Source of the DNA: Ferrigenium kumadai
GTDB taxonomy: Bacteria > Pseudomonadota > Gammaproteobacteria > Burkholderiales > Gallionellaceae
Length of the DNA: 64,000 bases
Direction: 5' to 3'
NCBI RefSeq assembly: GCF_018324385.1
Contig: NZ_AP019536.1
Span: 1,488,001-1,552,000, forward strand
A program made the position numbers and the translations under genes. The notes below the pieces were generated by a model. It ran no database searches, was not told where the DNA came from, and was given only the letters and a program-made list of their open reading frames with translations. Shown here piece by piece: positions 43,973 through 53,525 of the stretch; within the stretch, counting starts at the first letter, position 1; each line of letters starts with the position of its first letter.

Positions 43973-44740
43973 TTAAGGCAGCTCGTATCCAAAACTGCGC
44001 ATCACCGCCGCAGCTTTCTCGCTCTTCAGGAACATGAGGAACGCGCGCGACGCAGATTGATCTTTCGCGCCGGACAGCAACACCGCACTCTGCCGGATGG
44101 GTTTGTGCAGTTCGGGCGGCACCAGCCACCATGAGCCTGCGGTCATTTGGCCGTCGCGCATGACCTGCGACAGCGCGATGAACCCCAGTTCGGCATTCTC
44201 GGTCGCGATAAACTGATAGGTCTGCGTGATGTTCTCGCCCTTCACCAGCTTGCCCTGTATCGCATTCCACATCGTCAATTTTTCCAGGGTCTCTCTTGCC
44301 GCCATGCCGTAGGGTGCAAGCCGGGGATCGGCGATCGCCAGCTTGTTATAGCCTCCCTTGTATAGCACGGCGCCTTTGGCATCCACGAAACCGGGCTGGG
44401 CGCTCCACAGCACCAGCCTGCCCACGGCATAGACCAAACGCGAATCGCCGACGGCCATCCCCTCCTGCACCAGACGCTTCGGAATCGCCTCGTCCGCCGA
44501 AAGGAACACGTCGAACGGCACACCGCCCTTGATCTGCGAATAGAACTTGCCGCTGGAACCGAGGCTGACCTTCACCGTGTGACCGCTTTCTTGCTGGAAC
44601 AATGCAACAAGGCGCTCCATCGGTGCGGAAAAATTCGACGCCACTGCAGCGCGCACCTCGCCGGCGCACACCGGTGAACTCATCAGACCGAACAACATCA
44701 TGGCCGCGGCGACATGGCCGCGCAATGCAGAGATCATCAT
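43973..44740 (-). CDS. modA: Periplasmic molybdate/tungstate-binding protein ModA, orphan
   Basis: A 255-residue binding protein; ATG at 44740 preferred over the GTG at 44749. Signal peptide (AAAMMLFGLMSSPVCAGE). The ModA signature is clear: VRAAVASNFSAPMERLVALF, KVSLGSSGKFYSQIKGGVPF and DVFLSADEAIPKRLVQEG, plus IATENAELGFIALSQ near the C-terminus. It would deliver oxyanion to a ModB/ModC transporter, but neither is in this window, so it is an orphan here. The region upstream has TATAAT on the minus strand near 44783-44788 as a possible -10. Confidence 0.9.
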   Translation of the reverse strand: MMISALRGHVAAAMMLFGLMSSPVCAGEVRAAVASNFSAPMERLVALFQQESGHTVKVSLGSSGKFYSQIKGGVPFDVFLSADEAIPKRLVQEGMAVGDSRLVYAVGRLVLWSAQPGFVDAKGAVLYKGGYNKLAIADPRLAPYGMAARETLEKLTMWNAIQGKLVKGENITQTYQFIATENAELGFIALSQVMRDGQMTAGSWWLVPPELHKPIRQSAVLLSGAKDQSASRAFLMFLKSEKAAAVMRSFGYELP

Positions 44741-44749
44741 TATCGACAC

Positions 44750-45051
44750 CTGAGGCTAATCCAGTTATGGGGCAATCGTCTCATTATAGTACCGCCGCCA
44801 AGCCTCGATTCATGCCGGGACATAGCCGAGCCGTGAACGCATGAACGTGACCGCGCTCCTTGTACGCATGGTGAGCGCGGTAGCGTTTCGTGCATGAGAC
44901 TGGTGCAGACGGGATTTACCGGGCCGTGCATGCATGCCGCGAACTGGCAACACCGTTTGATCAATACCGGCACCAGTTCAAGCTTGCGTGAAGGATTTAT
45001 GGAATTTTTGAGAGGATATCCAGAAACATAGTCTTCAAATGATGAGCCAAC
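44750..45051. other. Intergenic region upstream of modA with an inverted repeat
   Basis: About 302 bases. It holds a possible minus-strand -10 box near 44783-44788 and an inverted repeat ACCGCGCTC (44850-44858) / GAGCGCGGT (44873-44881). That repeat does not look like the known ModE operator. It may be a terminator remnant of the upstream gene or an operator. Confidence 0.4.
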
Positions 45052-45432
45052 TCATGTCGCCGGCACTCCGGGGGCACTGGTGACCGCCTCGCCACCAACG
45101 GAAGGCATCACCGCAACTGCCACTCGCTGACTGCTCTCCTTGTCCCAGATAGTAATCGTCACCGATCCGGCAGACAGTCCCTTAATGAAGGCAGCACCGT
45201 GGTCATAACTTACCGTAGCGATATTGCTGTCTGACGACCTGGCGCTCACATCACCCGATGCATCGGAAACATTGATGCTTGCCGTATTACCCACTTTAAT
45301 TTGCAACAAGGAGGATGAAACATTCAATGGCGGCACATCCCCGGGATGAACCAGTATCAGCAGCACAACGAATACCGCTGCCAGATATGCGAACAAGTCT
45401 CGGTGACCCTGATTTGATAATGGAAAGTTCAT
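45052..45432 (-). CDS. Membrane-anchored Ig-like (Big_2-type) protein
   Basis: A 126-residue protein with one N-terminal membrane helix (LFAYLAAVFVVLLILVHPG) and an exported domain of about 75 residues: LNVSSSLLQIKVGNTASINV, SSDSNIATVSYDHGAAFIKG and LSAGSVTITIWDKE, the pattern of bacterial Ig-like group 2 domains. It ends in a short flexible tail. It stands alone between modA and a divergent signalling gene. Role unknown; such domains usually mediate adhesion or protein-protein contact. Confidence 0.7.
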   Translation of the reverse strand: MNFPLSNQGHRDLFAYLAAVFVVLLILVHPGDVPPLNVSSSLLQIKVGNTASINVSDASGDVSARSSDSNIATVSYDHGAAFIKGLSAGSVTITIWDKESSQRVAVAVMPSVGGEAVTSAPGVPAT

Positions 45433-45838
45433 GACATCCTGCCTTTTCTTCAGGTCTTGATGACGCTACGCGGACGCTAGTCGAGCACGTAACACACCAT
45501 CCAAACCAACGTTACGATGGCGCCAACCATATGCGCGAAGAAGAGAGGAGAAAATAAGGCAGACAATGTATTTCCGTTTTTCCGGAAACGTAGCGCACGC
45601 GTTTACCCCGGCCGCTTAAACTGCTCTTGGTGAATGCGCGGACATGCATCGAATATCAAAAGTTGATACTATTCAGTGCACTGTCGCGAACATGCAAACA
45701 GGAGCAAACTAGTCAGGCACAATAAACATGAAAATGAATCGAGCAGCCTGATTTAAGCAAAGTGTGGAATTCCCCGAAAATCTCCGCACAGTGACCGCCC
45801 TGACTGATGCTGGCAACGGATTTTTAAGAAGGTAATTT
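45433..45838. other. Divergent intergenic region with a perfect short inverted repeat
   Basis: 406 bases between divergent genes. TATCAA-AAG-TTGATA lies at 45654-45668 and is a good operator candidate. It has the arms of an FNR/CRP-like site in the reverse sense, so it is not a standard TTGAT-N4-ATCAA box. No gene seen. Confidence 0.45.
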
Positions 45839-46801
45839 ATGAACCACTCTCCAGAAATCCTGACATTGCTGACAACATCACCTTTGTTCCGTGGTGTGCC
45901 GCGCAATTTCCTCATCAAGACACTGAGCCAGTCCAAGCTGCTCAGCCTGAAAAAAGGCGACACGCTATTAACTCCCGGACAACTGAACGACCAGATTTAC
46001 ATCATTCTGTTTGGCCGCCTGAGTGTCCAGATGAAAGAATTCCGGGGCGAGCCTATAGCCATGTTCGGCGAGGGCGAGTGTGTGGGCGAAATGTCCGTTC
46101 TGGGTGACGGCTATGTCTCCGCATATGTCATTGCCGCGACAGACTGCAGACTGATCGCCATCGACCAAGCCGCCCTCTGGGCGCTGATCGACAATTCATC
46201 GGAAGCTTCGCGCAACATGCTCAGCATCCTGAGCCACCGCATTCGCGTTGGCGATCAGCGCATGGCTGAAAGCCTTGAGCGGGAGCAAGGCTATGTAGGC
46301 TCCGACACAGTTGACGAACTGACCGGGCTCTATAGCCAGCAATGGTCTCATGACAAGCTGGGGCGATATTTGCAGCGCAGGATCGCGGACCAAAAATTGA
46401 GTTGCATGCTTATGCTTGAGATGGATGGCTTCCAGGACTTTTGCGACAAGTTCGGAACTCTGGGCGGCGACCAGGCACTCCGGACCATTGCCCAGACCAT
46501 ATTGTCCTCTCTGCGCCCGGATGATCAGGCGGGACGCTACCGCGGCCCGCAGTTCAGCGTTTTCCTGCCCAATGCGACATCTCTGGCCAATGCCTGCACC
46601 GCAGCAGAAAGACTGCGAGCCGCCGTCAACCAAGCCGCCGTTGTGCTGCCTAGCGGTGATGCGCTCCCCCCCGTCAGTATCTCCATCGGTGTCGTCCAAA
46701 TGCATATGGATGATAATCTGGACAGCTTGTTTGCCCGGGCAGAGGGAGCTTTACATATAGCCCAGGAGAGCGGCGGCAACAGCGTCAAGTGCGAGGAATA
46801 A
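45839..46801 (+). CDS. Cyclic-nucleotide-binding domain protein with degenerate GGDEF domain
   Basis: A 320-residue soluble protein; AAGAAGG lies before the ATG. Residues about 10-130 are a cNMP-binding-type barrel (LKKGDTLLTPGQLNDQIYII, then FGEGECVGEMSVLGDGYVSA). Residues about 155-318 follow a GGDEF fold (DELTGLYSQQWSHDKL, LMLEMDGFQDFCDKFGTLGG, ISIGVVQMH). The active-site GGDEF is replaced by RGPQF in RYRGPQFSVFLP, so cyclic-di-GMP synthesis is unlikely. It may act as an effector or protein-interaction module responding to a nucleotide. Neighbours give no further clue. Confidence 0.88.
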   Translation: MNHSPEILTLLTTSPLFRGVPRNFLIKTLSQSKLLSLKKGDTLLTPGQLNDQIYIILFGRLSVQMKEFRGEPIAMFGEGECVGEMSVLGDGYVSAYVIAATDCRLIAIDQAALWALIDNSSEASRNMLSILSHRIRVGDQRMAESLEREQGYVGSDTVDELTGLYSQQWSHDKLGRYLQRRIADQKLSCMLMLEMDGFQDFCDKFGTLGGDQALRTIAQTILSSLRPDDQAGRYRGPQFSVFLPNATSLANACTAAERLRAAVNQAAVVLPSGDALPPVSISIGVVQMHMDDNLDSLFARAEGALHIAQESGGNSVKCEE

Positions 46802-46928
46802 TTCCCGGACGCAACAACTGAAATCCGCTAGTAACGGCGTACGACTAAGGACGCCGGGAAGAATGCCCGTCTCACGCGCCCGGGCAAGGCGGGAGCGCCC
46901 TATCGTGCCCCGCCCCGAGTCATCGAGC

Positions 46929-47237
46929 CTAAGCGGCGATGAGTTCTTCCTTCCTGCTTGCAACAGCAATTTTCCCTGTTTGCGTGTCTTTGCTGTAACC
47001 GGTCAGCATATTGAGCAACACGCTGTCATCGAAGTGGAAGCAGCACAGGAACATATTGGCGGTGGATAGCTTGATGAGTTGCTCCTCGGAGAGTCCGGCG
47101 ACCAGATCCGCCATCTCCTCGCTCATGCCAAGACTGGAAACGGCATGAGCCTTGTCTGCACGGATCATTTGCTGACTGAGCTGCATGAAGGCCAGATTGG
47201 TGTGCTTGATTTCCTGGTGCAATTGGCTGATGTTCAT
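46929..47237 (-). CDS. FlhD-like flagellar transcriptional regulator (no flhC nearby)
   Basis: A 102-residue protein; GGGGGGAG precedes the ATG at 47237. It aligns in pattern with FlhD: ISQLHQEIKHTNLAFMQLSQ, QMIRADKAHAVSSLGMSEEM, LSEEQLIKLSTANMFLCCFH and FDDSVLLNMLTGYSKD. FlhD normally works as a complex with FlhC to switch on flagellar and motility genes. FlhC is not adjacent and does not appear in the window, so this may be a solitary homologue with another partner. A ~60-bp element related to those near the chemotaxis genes lies upstream. Confidence 0.75.
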   Translation of the reverse strand: MNISQLHQEIKHTNLAFMQLSQQMIRADKAHAVSSLGMSEEMADLVAGLSEEQLIKLSTANMFLCCFHFDDSVLLNMLTGYSKDTQTGKIAVASRKEELIAA

Positions 47238-47536
47238 TTTCACTCCCCCCGCTATTGAAATTGACGTCTTGATTCGACGACTGCATTTTGCGCGGGGTGA
47301 TGAAAAGAAAAAATCAGAAAAAGAATAATTCTCTTGTAGGAAGAATCATTACAGGAATGTAGGAAGGATGCTCTCATTATCCGGATTCAGCCCGTAAGCG
47401 AACGGATGAACAGCGGGATATTCAGGTGTTTATTTGCGGCAACGGCAGATGAGGCCAGCGGAAACGCGGCATACAAGCGAGGGGCAACGTTGCTCTGTCC
47501 ATTTTGACGTCGCACGTCGATGCGCCACAAAAGCGA
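47238..47536. other. Intergenic region upstream of the flhD-like gene
   Basis: About 300 bases. It contains the TGTAGG-type element at 47313-47371 and leads into the terminator of the tRNA-Glu gene. No gene is seen. Confidence 0.5.
47313..47371 (-). promoter_or_regulatory. TGTAGG-type element upstream of the flhD-like gene
   Basis: Contains ATCAG, then TTGTAGGAAG and ATGTAGGAAGG in the same spacing class as the elements at 62195 and 63492, but more diverged. About 75-135 bases before the start. It may bind a NarL/FixJ-type regulator. Confidence 0.3.
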
Positions 47537-47559
47537 AGAGCCAGGGTTAACCTGGCTCT
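47537..47559 (-). terminator. Rho-independent terminator after tRNA-Glu copy 1
   Basis: Nine-base-pair stem AGAGCCAGG/CCTGGCTCT with a 5-base loop, directly past the 3' end of the tRNA on the minus strand and followed by TCGCTTTTG. Confidence 0.7.
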
Positions 47560-47567
47560 TTGATGTT

Positions 47568-47643
47568 TGGCGTCCCCTACGAGATTCGAACTCGTGTTAT
47601 CGCCGTGAAAGGGCGGTGTCCTAGGCCTCTAGACGAAGGGGAC
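47568..47643 (-). tRNA. tRNA-Glu (TTC), copy 1
   Basis: 76-nucleotide cloverleaf with acceptor GTCCCCT/AGGGGAC, anticodon loop CTTTCAC (anticodon TTC), T-loop GTTCGAATC and encoded CCA. Identical to the copy at 47763-47838. Confidence 0.95.
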
Positions 47644-47688
47644 TTCTTAAAACCTGTGAATGCACAACAACGCTGTCAGCAACAAAAA

Positions 47689-47702
47689 AGCCCCGAAGGG
47701 CT
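47689..47702 (-). terminator. Rho-independent terminator between the two tRNA-Glu genes
   Basis: Stem AGCCC/GGGCT with loop; on the minus strand a run of six T follows. It would end transcripts of tRNA-Glu copy 2 and so implies that copy 1 has its own promoter or is reached by read-through. Confidence 0.75.
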
Positions 47703-47762
47703 ATTTGTCTGATTTTTCGTCGTTATGCCGCTGCAGCGTCCTGAAACAACGTGCAACCGAAT

Positions 47763-47838
47763 TGGCGTCCCCTACGAGATTCGAACTCGTGTTATCGCCG
47801 TGAAAGGGCGGTGTCCTAGGCCTCTAGACGAAGGGGAC
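47763..47838 (-). tRNA. tRNA-Glu (TTC), copy 2
   Basis: Same 76-nucleotide sequence as copy 1, lying 195 bases from it, with encoded CCA. It follows tRNA-Ala by 14 bases on the minus strand. Confidence 0.95.
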
Positions 47839-47852
47839 TTCGTTTCTTTTCT

Positions 47853-47928
<76 letters not shown>

Positions 47929-47988
47929 AGGGTGATGCCCCGAAAAGAGCGCGCATTATAGTGATGCGCCCCTACCTTGTAAAGCGGA

Positions 47989-49398
47989 TCACGCGGTTTT
48001 TTTCGCAAGGTTCTTTTCGATACGCGCCAACACCATCTCGCGCGGGAACAGCGCCACCAAGGCATCAACGGAAGGCGTCTGGGTCTGCCCTGTCAGCATC
48101 ACGCGCAACGGCATGGCGAGCTTGGGCATTTTCAAGCCATGCTTGCCGATGACTTCCTTGATGGCGGCGCCGATGGACGCAGCATCCCATGCAACGGTGG
48201 TGAATAGCTGCATCAGATCACCGAAAGCCGGGATGGCCTCTGCAGAAAGCTGGGCATCCAGCAGCGCAGCCTCCGGATGCAAGTCGATGTAGAACACTTC
48301 TGCCGCATCGGCCAGTTCGTTCAGTGTCGCGACACGCTCTTTATACAGGCCACAGATGGCAGAGAGCGCAGGGCTGTCGGAAACCTTGATGTCGCGCACT
48401 TCGAGGCGAGGGCGAACCATTTCCGCCAGCCGCTCGTTGTCGGTCAGCTTGAGGTAATGATTGTTCAGCCAGTTCAGCTTCTCGGTGTTGAACTGGGCGG
48501 CGGAGGGCGTGATGTGGTCGAGATCGAACCATTGGCAGAACTGCTCCACCGAAAAGACCTCCTCATCGCCGTGCGACCAGCCCAGGCGGGCGAGATAGTT
48601 GATGACCGCCTCGGGCAGATAGCCATCCTCGTCGTATTGCATCACGCTCACGGCGCCGTGGCGCTTGGACAGCTTGGTGCCGTCGTCGCCGAGGATCATC
48701 GACAGGTGCGCGTATTGCGGCACCGTCGCGCCCAGCGCCTTGAGGATATTGATCTGGCGAGGCGTGTTGTTGACATGATCGTCGCCGCGGATGACATGGG
48801 TGATGCCCATGTCCCAGTCGTCCACCACCACACAGAAGTTGTAGGTCGGCGTGCCATCGCCGCGTGCAACGATGAGATCGTCGAGCTCGCTATTGTCGAA
48901 AACGATCTGCCCCTTGACTAGGTCGTTCCATGAAGTCGAGCCGGAGATCGGCGTCTTGAAGCGCACCACCGGCTGGATGCCTTCGGGCGGCGTCGGCAAC
49001 ACCTTGCCCGGCTCCGGACGCCAGCGTCCGTCGTAGCGCGGCTTCTCGCCGCGCGCGCGTTGTGCTTCGCGCAGGGCATCGAGCTCTTCGGGCGTGGTGT
49101 AGCAATAATAGGCATGCCCGGCATCCAGCATCTGCTGGATGACTTCCTTGTAGCGCGGCATGCGGCGCATCTGATAGAACGGACCTTCGTCGTAGTTCAG
49201 ATTGAGCCAGTTCATCCCGTCCAGGATGGCTTGCACGGCTTCCGGAGTGGAGCGTTCCACATCGGTATCTTCGATGCGCAGAATGAACGTGCCCCCGTGC
49301 TTGCGTGCATAAGCCCAGGAGAACAACGCGGTGCGCGCGCCACCGATGTGCAGGTAACCGGTGGGGCTGGGGGCGAAACGGGTGCGTATGGTCGTCAT
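47989..49398 (-). CDS. gltX: Glutamyl-tRNA synthetase
   Basis: A 469-residue class I synthetase; the ATG at 49398 gives the family start [20 protein letters not shown] with the HIGH motif, and [10 protein letters not shown] is the KMSKS motif. Conserved FVLRIED-like segment ([20 protein letters not shown]), [14 protein letters not shown] and the C-terminal helical anticodon-binding domain are present. It charges tRNA-Glu; two tRNA-Glu genes lie directly downstream on the same strand, so enzyme and substrate may share expression. Confidence 0.97.
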   Translation of the reverse strand: MTTIRTRFAPSPTGYLHIGGARTALFSWAYARKHGGTFILRIEDTDVERSTPEAVQAILDGMNWLNLNYDEGPFYQMRRMPRYKEVIQQMLDAGHAYYCYTTPEELDALREAQRARGEKPRYDGRWRPEPGKVLPTPPEGIQPVVRFKTPISGSTSWNDLVKGQIVFDNSELDDLIVARGDGTPTYNFCVVVDDWDMGITHVIRGDDHVNNTPRQINILKALGATVPQYAHLSMILGDDGTKLSKRHGAVSVMQYDEDGYLPEAVINYLARLGWSHGDEEVFSVEQFCQWFDLDHITPSAAQFNTEKLNWLNNHYLKLTDNERLAEMVRPRLEVRDIKVSDSPALSAICGLYKERVATLNELADAAEVFYIDLHPEAALLDAQLSAEAIPAFGDLMQLFTTVAWDAASIGAAIKEVIGKHGLKMPKLAMPLRVMLTGQTQTPSVDALVALFPREMVLARIEKNLAKKTA

Positions 49399-49511
49399 AA
49401 TGAAAAACGGGATGGCAAAAAACAAGGCGCGCATTTTACGCCAGATGCACGCTATCTCATAAACAAATTGACCGGCACATACAGCTGTGGTTAAATGCGC
49501 GCCGCTTGATT

Positions 49512-49586
49512 GGGCGGTTAGCTCAGCGGTAGAGCACTGCCTTCACACGGCAGGGGTCACTGGTTCGAACCCAGTATCGCCCACCA
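49512..49586 (+). tRNA. tRNA-Val (CAC)
   Basis: 75-nucleotide cloverleaf: acceptor GGGCGGT/ATCGCCC, anticodon stem-loop CTGCCTTCACACGGCAG (anticodon CAC), T-loop GGTTCGAACC and encoded CCA. Transcribed divergently from gltX. Confidence 0.95.
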
Positions 49587-49672
49587 ATCAAACCAGACAC
49601 TTAGACCACTCGGAAGAGTGGCCTTTTTATTTGTACGAACTGTACGAAAATATTTCGATTCCGGCTCTAACC

Positions 49673-50068
49673 CTACTCTCCTGAAACTTGCTTGAGCAGC
49701 GTTGCCGCGGTTCGTTCCAGCAATGCGACATCCAGCGTTCCGATGCATTCCTCGGCCATGTCGATACCGGCCAGCACGGAAGGACGCTCGCTCTCGGTGA
49801 TTTCCCACACATCCGTTTCATCGCCGCGCCGCCTCACTTCAAGCAGGGTTTCGATGGAAGCGTCCAGCGTGGGGACGGCGTCGGGGTTCGTGGTCTGATT
49901 CCGCTCGAGCGCCGACCGCACCACCGAGAGCGCCGCCGCCAAACGACCGAAGGACATGACATTGAACTGGCCGAGACAGGCGGCCTGGTAGGCAAGGTGC
50001 ATGTCCATCGCGTAGATATCTTTCAGGCCGCGCGTGACGGGGATGCGAAGCGGTTTTCTTTTCTTCAT
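49673..50068 (-). CDS. Conserved hypothetical helical protein
   Basis: A 131-residue soluble protein with a basic N-terminus (MKKRKPLRIPVTRGLKD), then mostly helix (YAMDMHLAYQAACLGQFNVM, RLAAALSVVRSALERN) and an acidic middle (RRRGDETDVWEITESERPSV). No known domain is recognised. Codon use and frame look genuine and it is followed by the chemotaxis genes after a 120-base gap. Function unknown. Confidence 0.6.
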   Translation of the reverse strand: MKKRKPLRIPVTRGLKDIYAMDMHLAYQAACLGQFNVMSFGRLAAALSVVRSALERNQTTNPDAVPTLDASIETLLEVRRRGDETDVWEITESERPSVLAGIDMAEECIGTLDVALLERTAATLLKQVSGE

Positions 50069-50188
50069 GGTTATGGCTCTGGCTGTTTAAGTTTATACGG
50101 CTACTGTATAGGTCATCACGCCATCGTAACAATGCCATGACGCAAACAATCCCCGATATTGAGACGGATTACCCCGCTTAATCACTCG

Positions 50189-51265
50189 TTACATCCTTCC
50201 GGCCGTGGCCGTCCGAATCGCATGAGGAATATCTCCGAGAGGCATTATCCGGTCTACCGCATCCAGTTTGACTGCCTCCTTGGGCATCCCGTAAACGACA
50301 CAGGTCTCTTCGTTCTGCGCAATGGTTCTGGCGCCGGCATCGCGCATCTCTTTCAGTCCGCGCGCCCCATCGTCGCCCATGCCGGTCATGATGATGCCCA
50401 GGGCATTCGACCCGGCGCACTTCGCCGCCGAACGGAACAGCACATCGACGGAAGGACGATGGCGATTCACCAGCGGCCCATCCACCACATCCACGTGGTA
50501 ATAGGCACCGCTGCGTTTCAGCATCATATGCCGCCCGCCCGGCGCGATCAGCGCCAGCCCCGGCATCACGCGATCGCCGGTCCTGGCTTCGCGCACCTCA
50601 ATCTGGCAGATGCCGTTGAGTCGGTTGGCGAAGGCCTCGGTGAATTTCTCCGGCATGTGCTGCACGATGACGATGCCGGGAGAGACTCGCGGCAACTTGG
50701 TCAACACCGCTTCCAGCGCCTGCGTACCGCCCGTCGAGGTGCCTATCGCCACCACCGCTTCCGTGGTCTGCGCCATGGCGCTTGTGCTAGCTGGCAAAAT
50801 CGCATCCGCCGTCAATTTCGGCGCGACCTGCAATGCCTTGGCCGGATCACCCAACCGCTTCACGTTGGCGCGTGCGGCTGCCTTGACGGTATGGATCAGA
50901 TTGTCCGACGCGTCCTGCAGATAACTCTTCAATCCGACCTTGGGCTTGGTGACGATGCTCACCGCCCCGGCCGACAGGGCCTGCATGGTCGTCTCCGCGC
51001 CCTTCTCGGTGAGCGTGGAGCAAATCACGACCGGCGTAGGGTGTTCCGTCATGATCTTCCTCAAGAAAGTGATGCCGTCCATGCGCGGCATTTCCACATC
51101 CATGACGATCACATCCGGCCACAGCTTTGCCATCTTCTCCATGGCGAACAGAGGATCGGAAGCGACACCGACCACCTCTATGTCCGTATCCTCGGATAGC
51201 ATCGCGGTAAGCACCTGCCGCACTACCGCCGAATCGTCCACGATCAACACCCTGATCTTGCTCAT
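50189..51265 (-). CDS. cheB: Chemotaxis response regulator / receptor methylesterase CheB
   Basis: A 358-residue enzyme; the ATG at 51265 overlaps the cheD stop (ATGA). The receiver domain ([17 protein letters not shown], phosphoacceptor Asp in [13 protein letters not shown]) is followed by a linker and the methylesterase domain with the catalytic Ser in [11 protein letters not shown], His in [13 protein letters not shown] and Asp in [11 protein letters not shown]. It removes methyl groups from, or deamidates, chemoreceptors. Last gene of the operon. Confidence 0.96.
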   Translation of the reverse strand: MSKIRVLIVDDSAVVRQVLTAMLSEDTDIEVVGVASDPLFAMEKMAKLWPDVIVMDVEMPRMDGITFLRKIMTEHPTPVVICSTLTEKGAETTMQALSAGAVSIVTKPKVGLKSYLQDASDNLIHTVKAAARANVKRLGDPAKALQVAPKLTADAILPASTSAMAQTTEAVVAIGTSTGGTQALEAVLTKLPRVSPGIVIVQHMPEKFTEAFANRLNGICQIEVREARTGDRVMPGLALIAPGGRHMMLKRSGAYYHVDVVDGPLVNRHRPSVDVLFRSAAKCAGSNALGIIMTGMGDDGARGLKEMRDAGARTIAQNEETCVVYGMPKEAVKLDAVDRIMPLGDIPHAIRTATAGRM

Positions 51266-51837
51266 CCCTGACCTGTCCCTTTCATTGGAATACCGGAAGT
51301 AGCCGGAACGTGCTTCATCCATGCATAGCCGCTCCAGACATCGAAGAATAATTGACGGTGCCCTTCTCCGCCGAGATGTTTGGCATGTATCGAAAATCCG
51401 TACTTCTGCACCAGGTAATGGGCTACCTGACCGTTGCGGCAATGTACCTTGGGACAGACGCCTTCCGGCTTGAGGTAGGCCGCCTCCGGAGTGCAGCGCT
51501 GGCAGCCGTGTTTCCTGGTTTTGCCGGTCGATGGGAACATGTTTCCGGCCCCGAAAATCTTGACCTGATATTCGGAAGGTTCGGTATGGGCGGCGCGTAT
51601 CTCGCGCATGAACATCTCCATCGCCTCGTCGGCATACTTCCCGTCCAGCTCGCCTGCCCGGCGATGCCCGCGAGTGGGCAGCATGTAGTGGCACATGCCG
51701 CCGATCAGCTTCTGCGGATGCCACATCGAGATGGAAACGCAAGAACCCAGCACGGTACGGATCCGCGTATCCTTGTCGCCGAAGTAGAAATCCCCCGGCT
51801 GCAGGAATATTTCGATCACATGATCGGGTTTACGCAT
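51262..51837 (-). CDS. cheD: Chemoreceptor glutamine deamidase CheD
   Basis: A 191-residue protein; the ATG at 51837 overlaps the end of cheR by 8 bases. Family motifs: [20 protein letters not shown], the nucleophile Cys in [11 protein letters not shown], the His in [12 protein letters not shown], and [11 protein letters not shown] with Thr/Lys following. It deamidates receptor glutamines and can interact with CheC or CheY in other systems. Gene order cheR-cheD-cheB is the usual one in betaproteobacteria. Confidence 0.93.
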   Translation of the reverse strand: MRKPDHVIEIFLQPGDFYFGDKDTRIRTVLGSCVSISMWHPQKLIGGMCHYMLPTRGHRRAGELDGKYADEAMEMFMREIRAAHTEPSEYQVKIFGAGNMFPSTGKTRKHGCQRCTPEAAYLKPEGVCPKVHCRNGQVAHYLVQKYGFSIHAKHLGGEGHRQLFFDVWSGYAWMKHVPATSGIPMKGTGQG

Positions 51838-52657
51838 CTGGCTTGCGGTAAATGGAGGGCGAGACGATCTTGAGTGCGTCGGTGATGCCATTCAGGCTTT
51901 CCGAATGACTGACCACAAAATAGCCGCCTGGGCGCAGCAGCGGCAGCATGCGCGCCACCACCTGCTGCTTGGTTTCCATGTCGAAATAGATCATCACGTT
52001 GCGCAGGAAGATCATGTCGAACTCGCCCAGCTTGGGTAAATTCTCGTTGAGGTTCACCTGCTGGAACGATACCCGGTTGCGCAGGTTGCGATCGACCAGG
52101 AAGGTACCCTCCTGCGGCCCCGTTCCCTTCAGGCAGAAACGGCTCAAGTAATGGCGCGGGATGCCTTCGATGCGCGTCATGGGGTAATGTCCGCCGCGCG
52201 CTTTTTCCAACACCCGGCTGCTGATGTCCGAGCCAATCACCTCCCAGGCATCGTCGCCCAGCACATCGGCCAGCACCATCGCGATGGTGTACGGTTCCTC
52301 GCCGGACGAACTCGCCGCGCTCCAGATGCGAAAAGGTTTCCCCGGACGGCGCAGCGCGGGCACATGCTGGCGCATGAAATCGAAGTGCTTGGGTTCACGG
52401 AAGAAATAAGTCTCGTTGGTGGTCAACAGGTCGATGGCTACCTGTAACTCGTCGCGCTTGTCCTTTTGCATCAGGATGCGGAAATAGTCGCCGTAGCTGT
52501 TCAGACCGTGTTGCTTGACGCGCTTCGCCAGCCGCCCGCTGACCAGCGGCTTCTTGGCGGGCGACATGCTGATCCCTGCGATGTCGTAGATCATCGTCTG
52601 GAACTGACGGAACTCCTGGTCGCTGAGTGCCAGCTGATTCACTGTGCTTACCTTCAT
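51830..52657 (-). CDS. cheR: Chemoreceptor methyltransferase CheR
   Basis: A 275-residue enzyme with a helical N-terminal domain (LSDQEFRQFQTMIYDIAGIS, then KKPLVSGRLAKRVKQHGLN) and an AdoMet-binding domain (FRIWSAASSSGEEPYTIAMV, VIGSDISSRVLEKARGGHYP, FDMIFLRNVMIYFD). It methylates receptor glutamates using S-adenosylmethionine. A GGA-type site lies before the ATG. Confidence 0.95.
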   Translation of the reverse strand: MKVSTVNQLALSDQEFRQFQTMIYDIAGISMSPAKKPLVSGRLAKRVKQHGLNSYGDYFRILMQKDKRDELQVAIDLLTTNETYFFREPKHFDFMRQHVPALRRPGKPFRIWSAASSSGEEPYTIAMVLADVLGDDAWEVIGSDISSRVLEKARGGHYPMTRIEGIPRHYLSRFCLKGTGPQEGTFLVDRNLRNRVSFQQVNLNENLPKLGEFDMIFLRNVMIYFDMETKQQVVARMLPLLRPGGYFVVSHSESLNGITDALKIVSPSIYRKPDA

Positions 52658-52771
52658 TTTTTTCCTGTCCTTTGAGTCGGGTCATCCAGCAACGCCTCGC
52701 CGCCCCCATCCACATGGTCGTCTAGAGTTGCATGGACGATAGCACCGATGTTGCGACCACGCCATCCATGA

Positions 52772-53521
52772 CTAGCCCCGGGCGCGAATTCCGCTGCCTA
52801 CCGGCAACGCGGCGAGCCAGTCGATGAAGCGCCCCACATCCTTGCCTTGATAGATCGCTCCGTGTTGCGGACACAACATGTCGATCTCCAGCTTGCTGAC
52901 CCGTTCGCACCAGTCCAGCTTGGCCTCGTTGGAACCCATCCAGCGGCGGTGGAAACCTTCCGCATTGCGGATATGGCGATCGAAGTTCTTCACGAACAGA
53001 TCATCCTCACCCGGCGGCAACAATGCGGCGCCGATATCCCCGGAAAACAGGATCTTGGCAGCAGGGTCATACAAATGGAAGTTGCCCGACGAGTGCAGAT
53101 AATGGGCCGGAACCGCCTGCAAGGTCAGGTCTCCCAGCGCCAAAGGCATGCCCTCGTCCGGAATGGAGATGAAGGTATCCGCGTTGCCGCCGAAATGTGG
53201 AACGAAGGTGTTCCACAACCAGCTCAGATAACACTGCAATTCAGGATTGAATTCGAGCCAGAGCGCCAGCGACGAAATGATGTCCGGGTCTTGGTGCGAT
53301 GCAAACAAGTGGGTGACCTTGGCGGGGTCGAATTCTGCACTGAGCGCCAGAAATACGTCCGGGAATATCTCCGAACCGCCCGGATCCGTCATCAGCCCCC
53401 GATCTCCGTTCACGATCAGATATTCGTTGGTATCGATCAGGCAATCCGGCTTCGTCGGGTCGCGCGTGATGGCACCCCATTTGTGCGCCCCGGCCTCATA
53501 GATGTACTGAAAAGTCTTCAT
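52772..53521 (-). CDS. ODP-like diiron metallo-beta-lactamase-fold protein in the chemotaxis operon
   Basis: A 249-residue soluble protein with a flavodiiron/metallo-beta-lactamase fold: NEYLIVNGDRGLMTDPGGSE, then FASHQDPDIISSLALW with the HxDPD metal motif, PAHYLHSSGNFHLYD with further His, FSGDIGAAL with Asp, and a final CPQHGAIY His. This is the pattern of ODP (oxygen-binding diiron proteins), described as oxygen or nitric oxide sensors working with chemotaxis receptors. It sits 4 bases after the small receptor-like gene and before cheR, which fits that role. An enzymatic NO or O2 reductase is less likely as no flavodoxin domain is present. Confidence 0.82.
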   Translation of the reverse strand: MKTFQYIYEAGAHKWGAITRDPTKPDCLIDTNEYLIVNGDRGLMTDPGGSEIFPDVFLALSAEFDPAKVTHLFASHQDPDIISSLALWLEFNPELQCYLSWLWNTFVPHFGGNADTFISIPDEGMPLALGDLTLQAVPAHYLHSSGNFHLYDPAAKILFSGDIGAALLPPGEDDLFVKNFDRHIRNAEGFHRRWMGSNEAKLDWCERVSKLEIDMLCPQHGAIYQGKDVGRFIDWLAALPVGSGIRARG

Positions 53522-53525
53522 TGCC

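Noticed and set aside
44850..44881. Inverted repeat upstream of modA as a ModE operator
   Set aside because: The sequence does not resemble the known ModE box; it is kept only as an unexplained inverted repeat.
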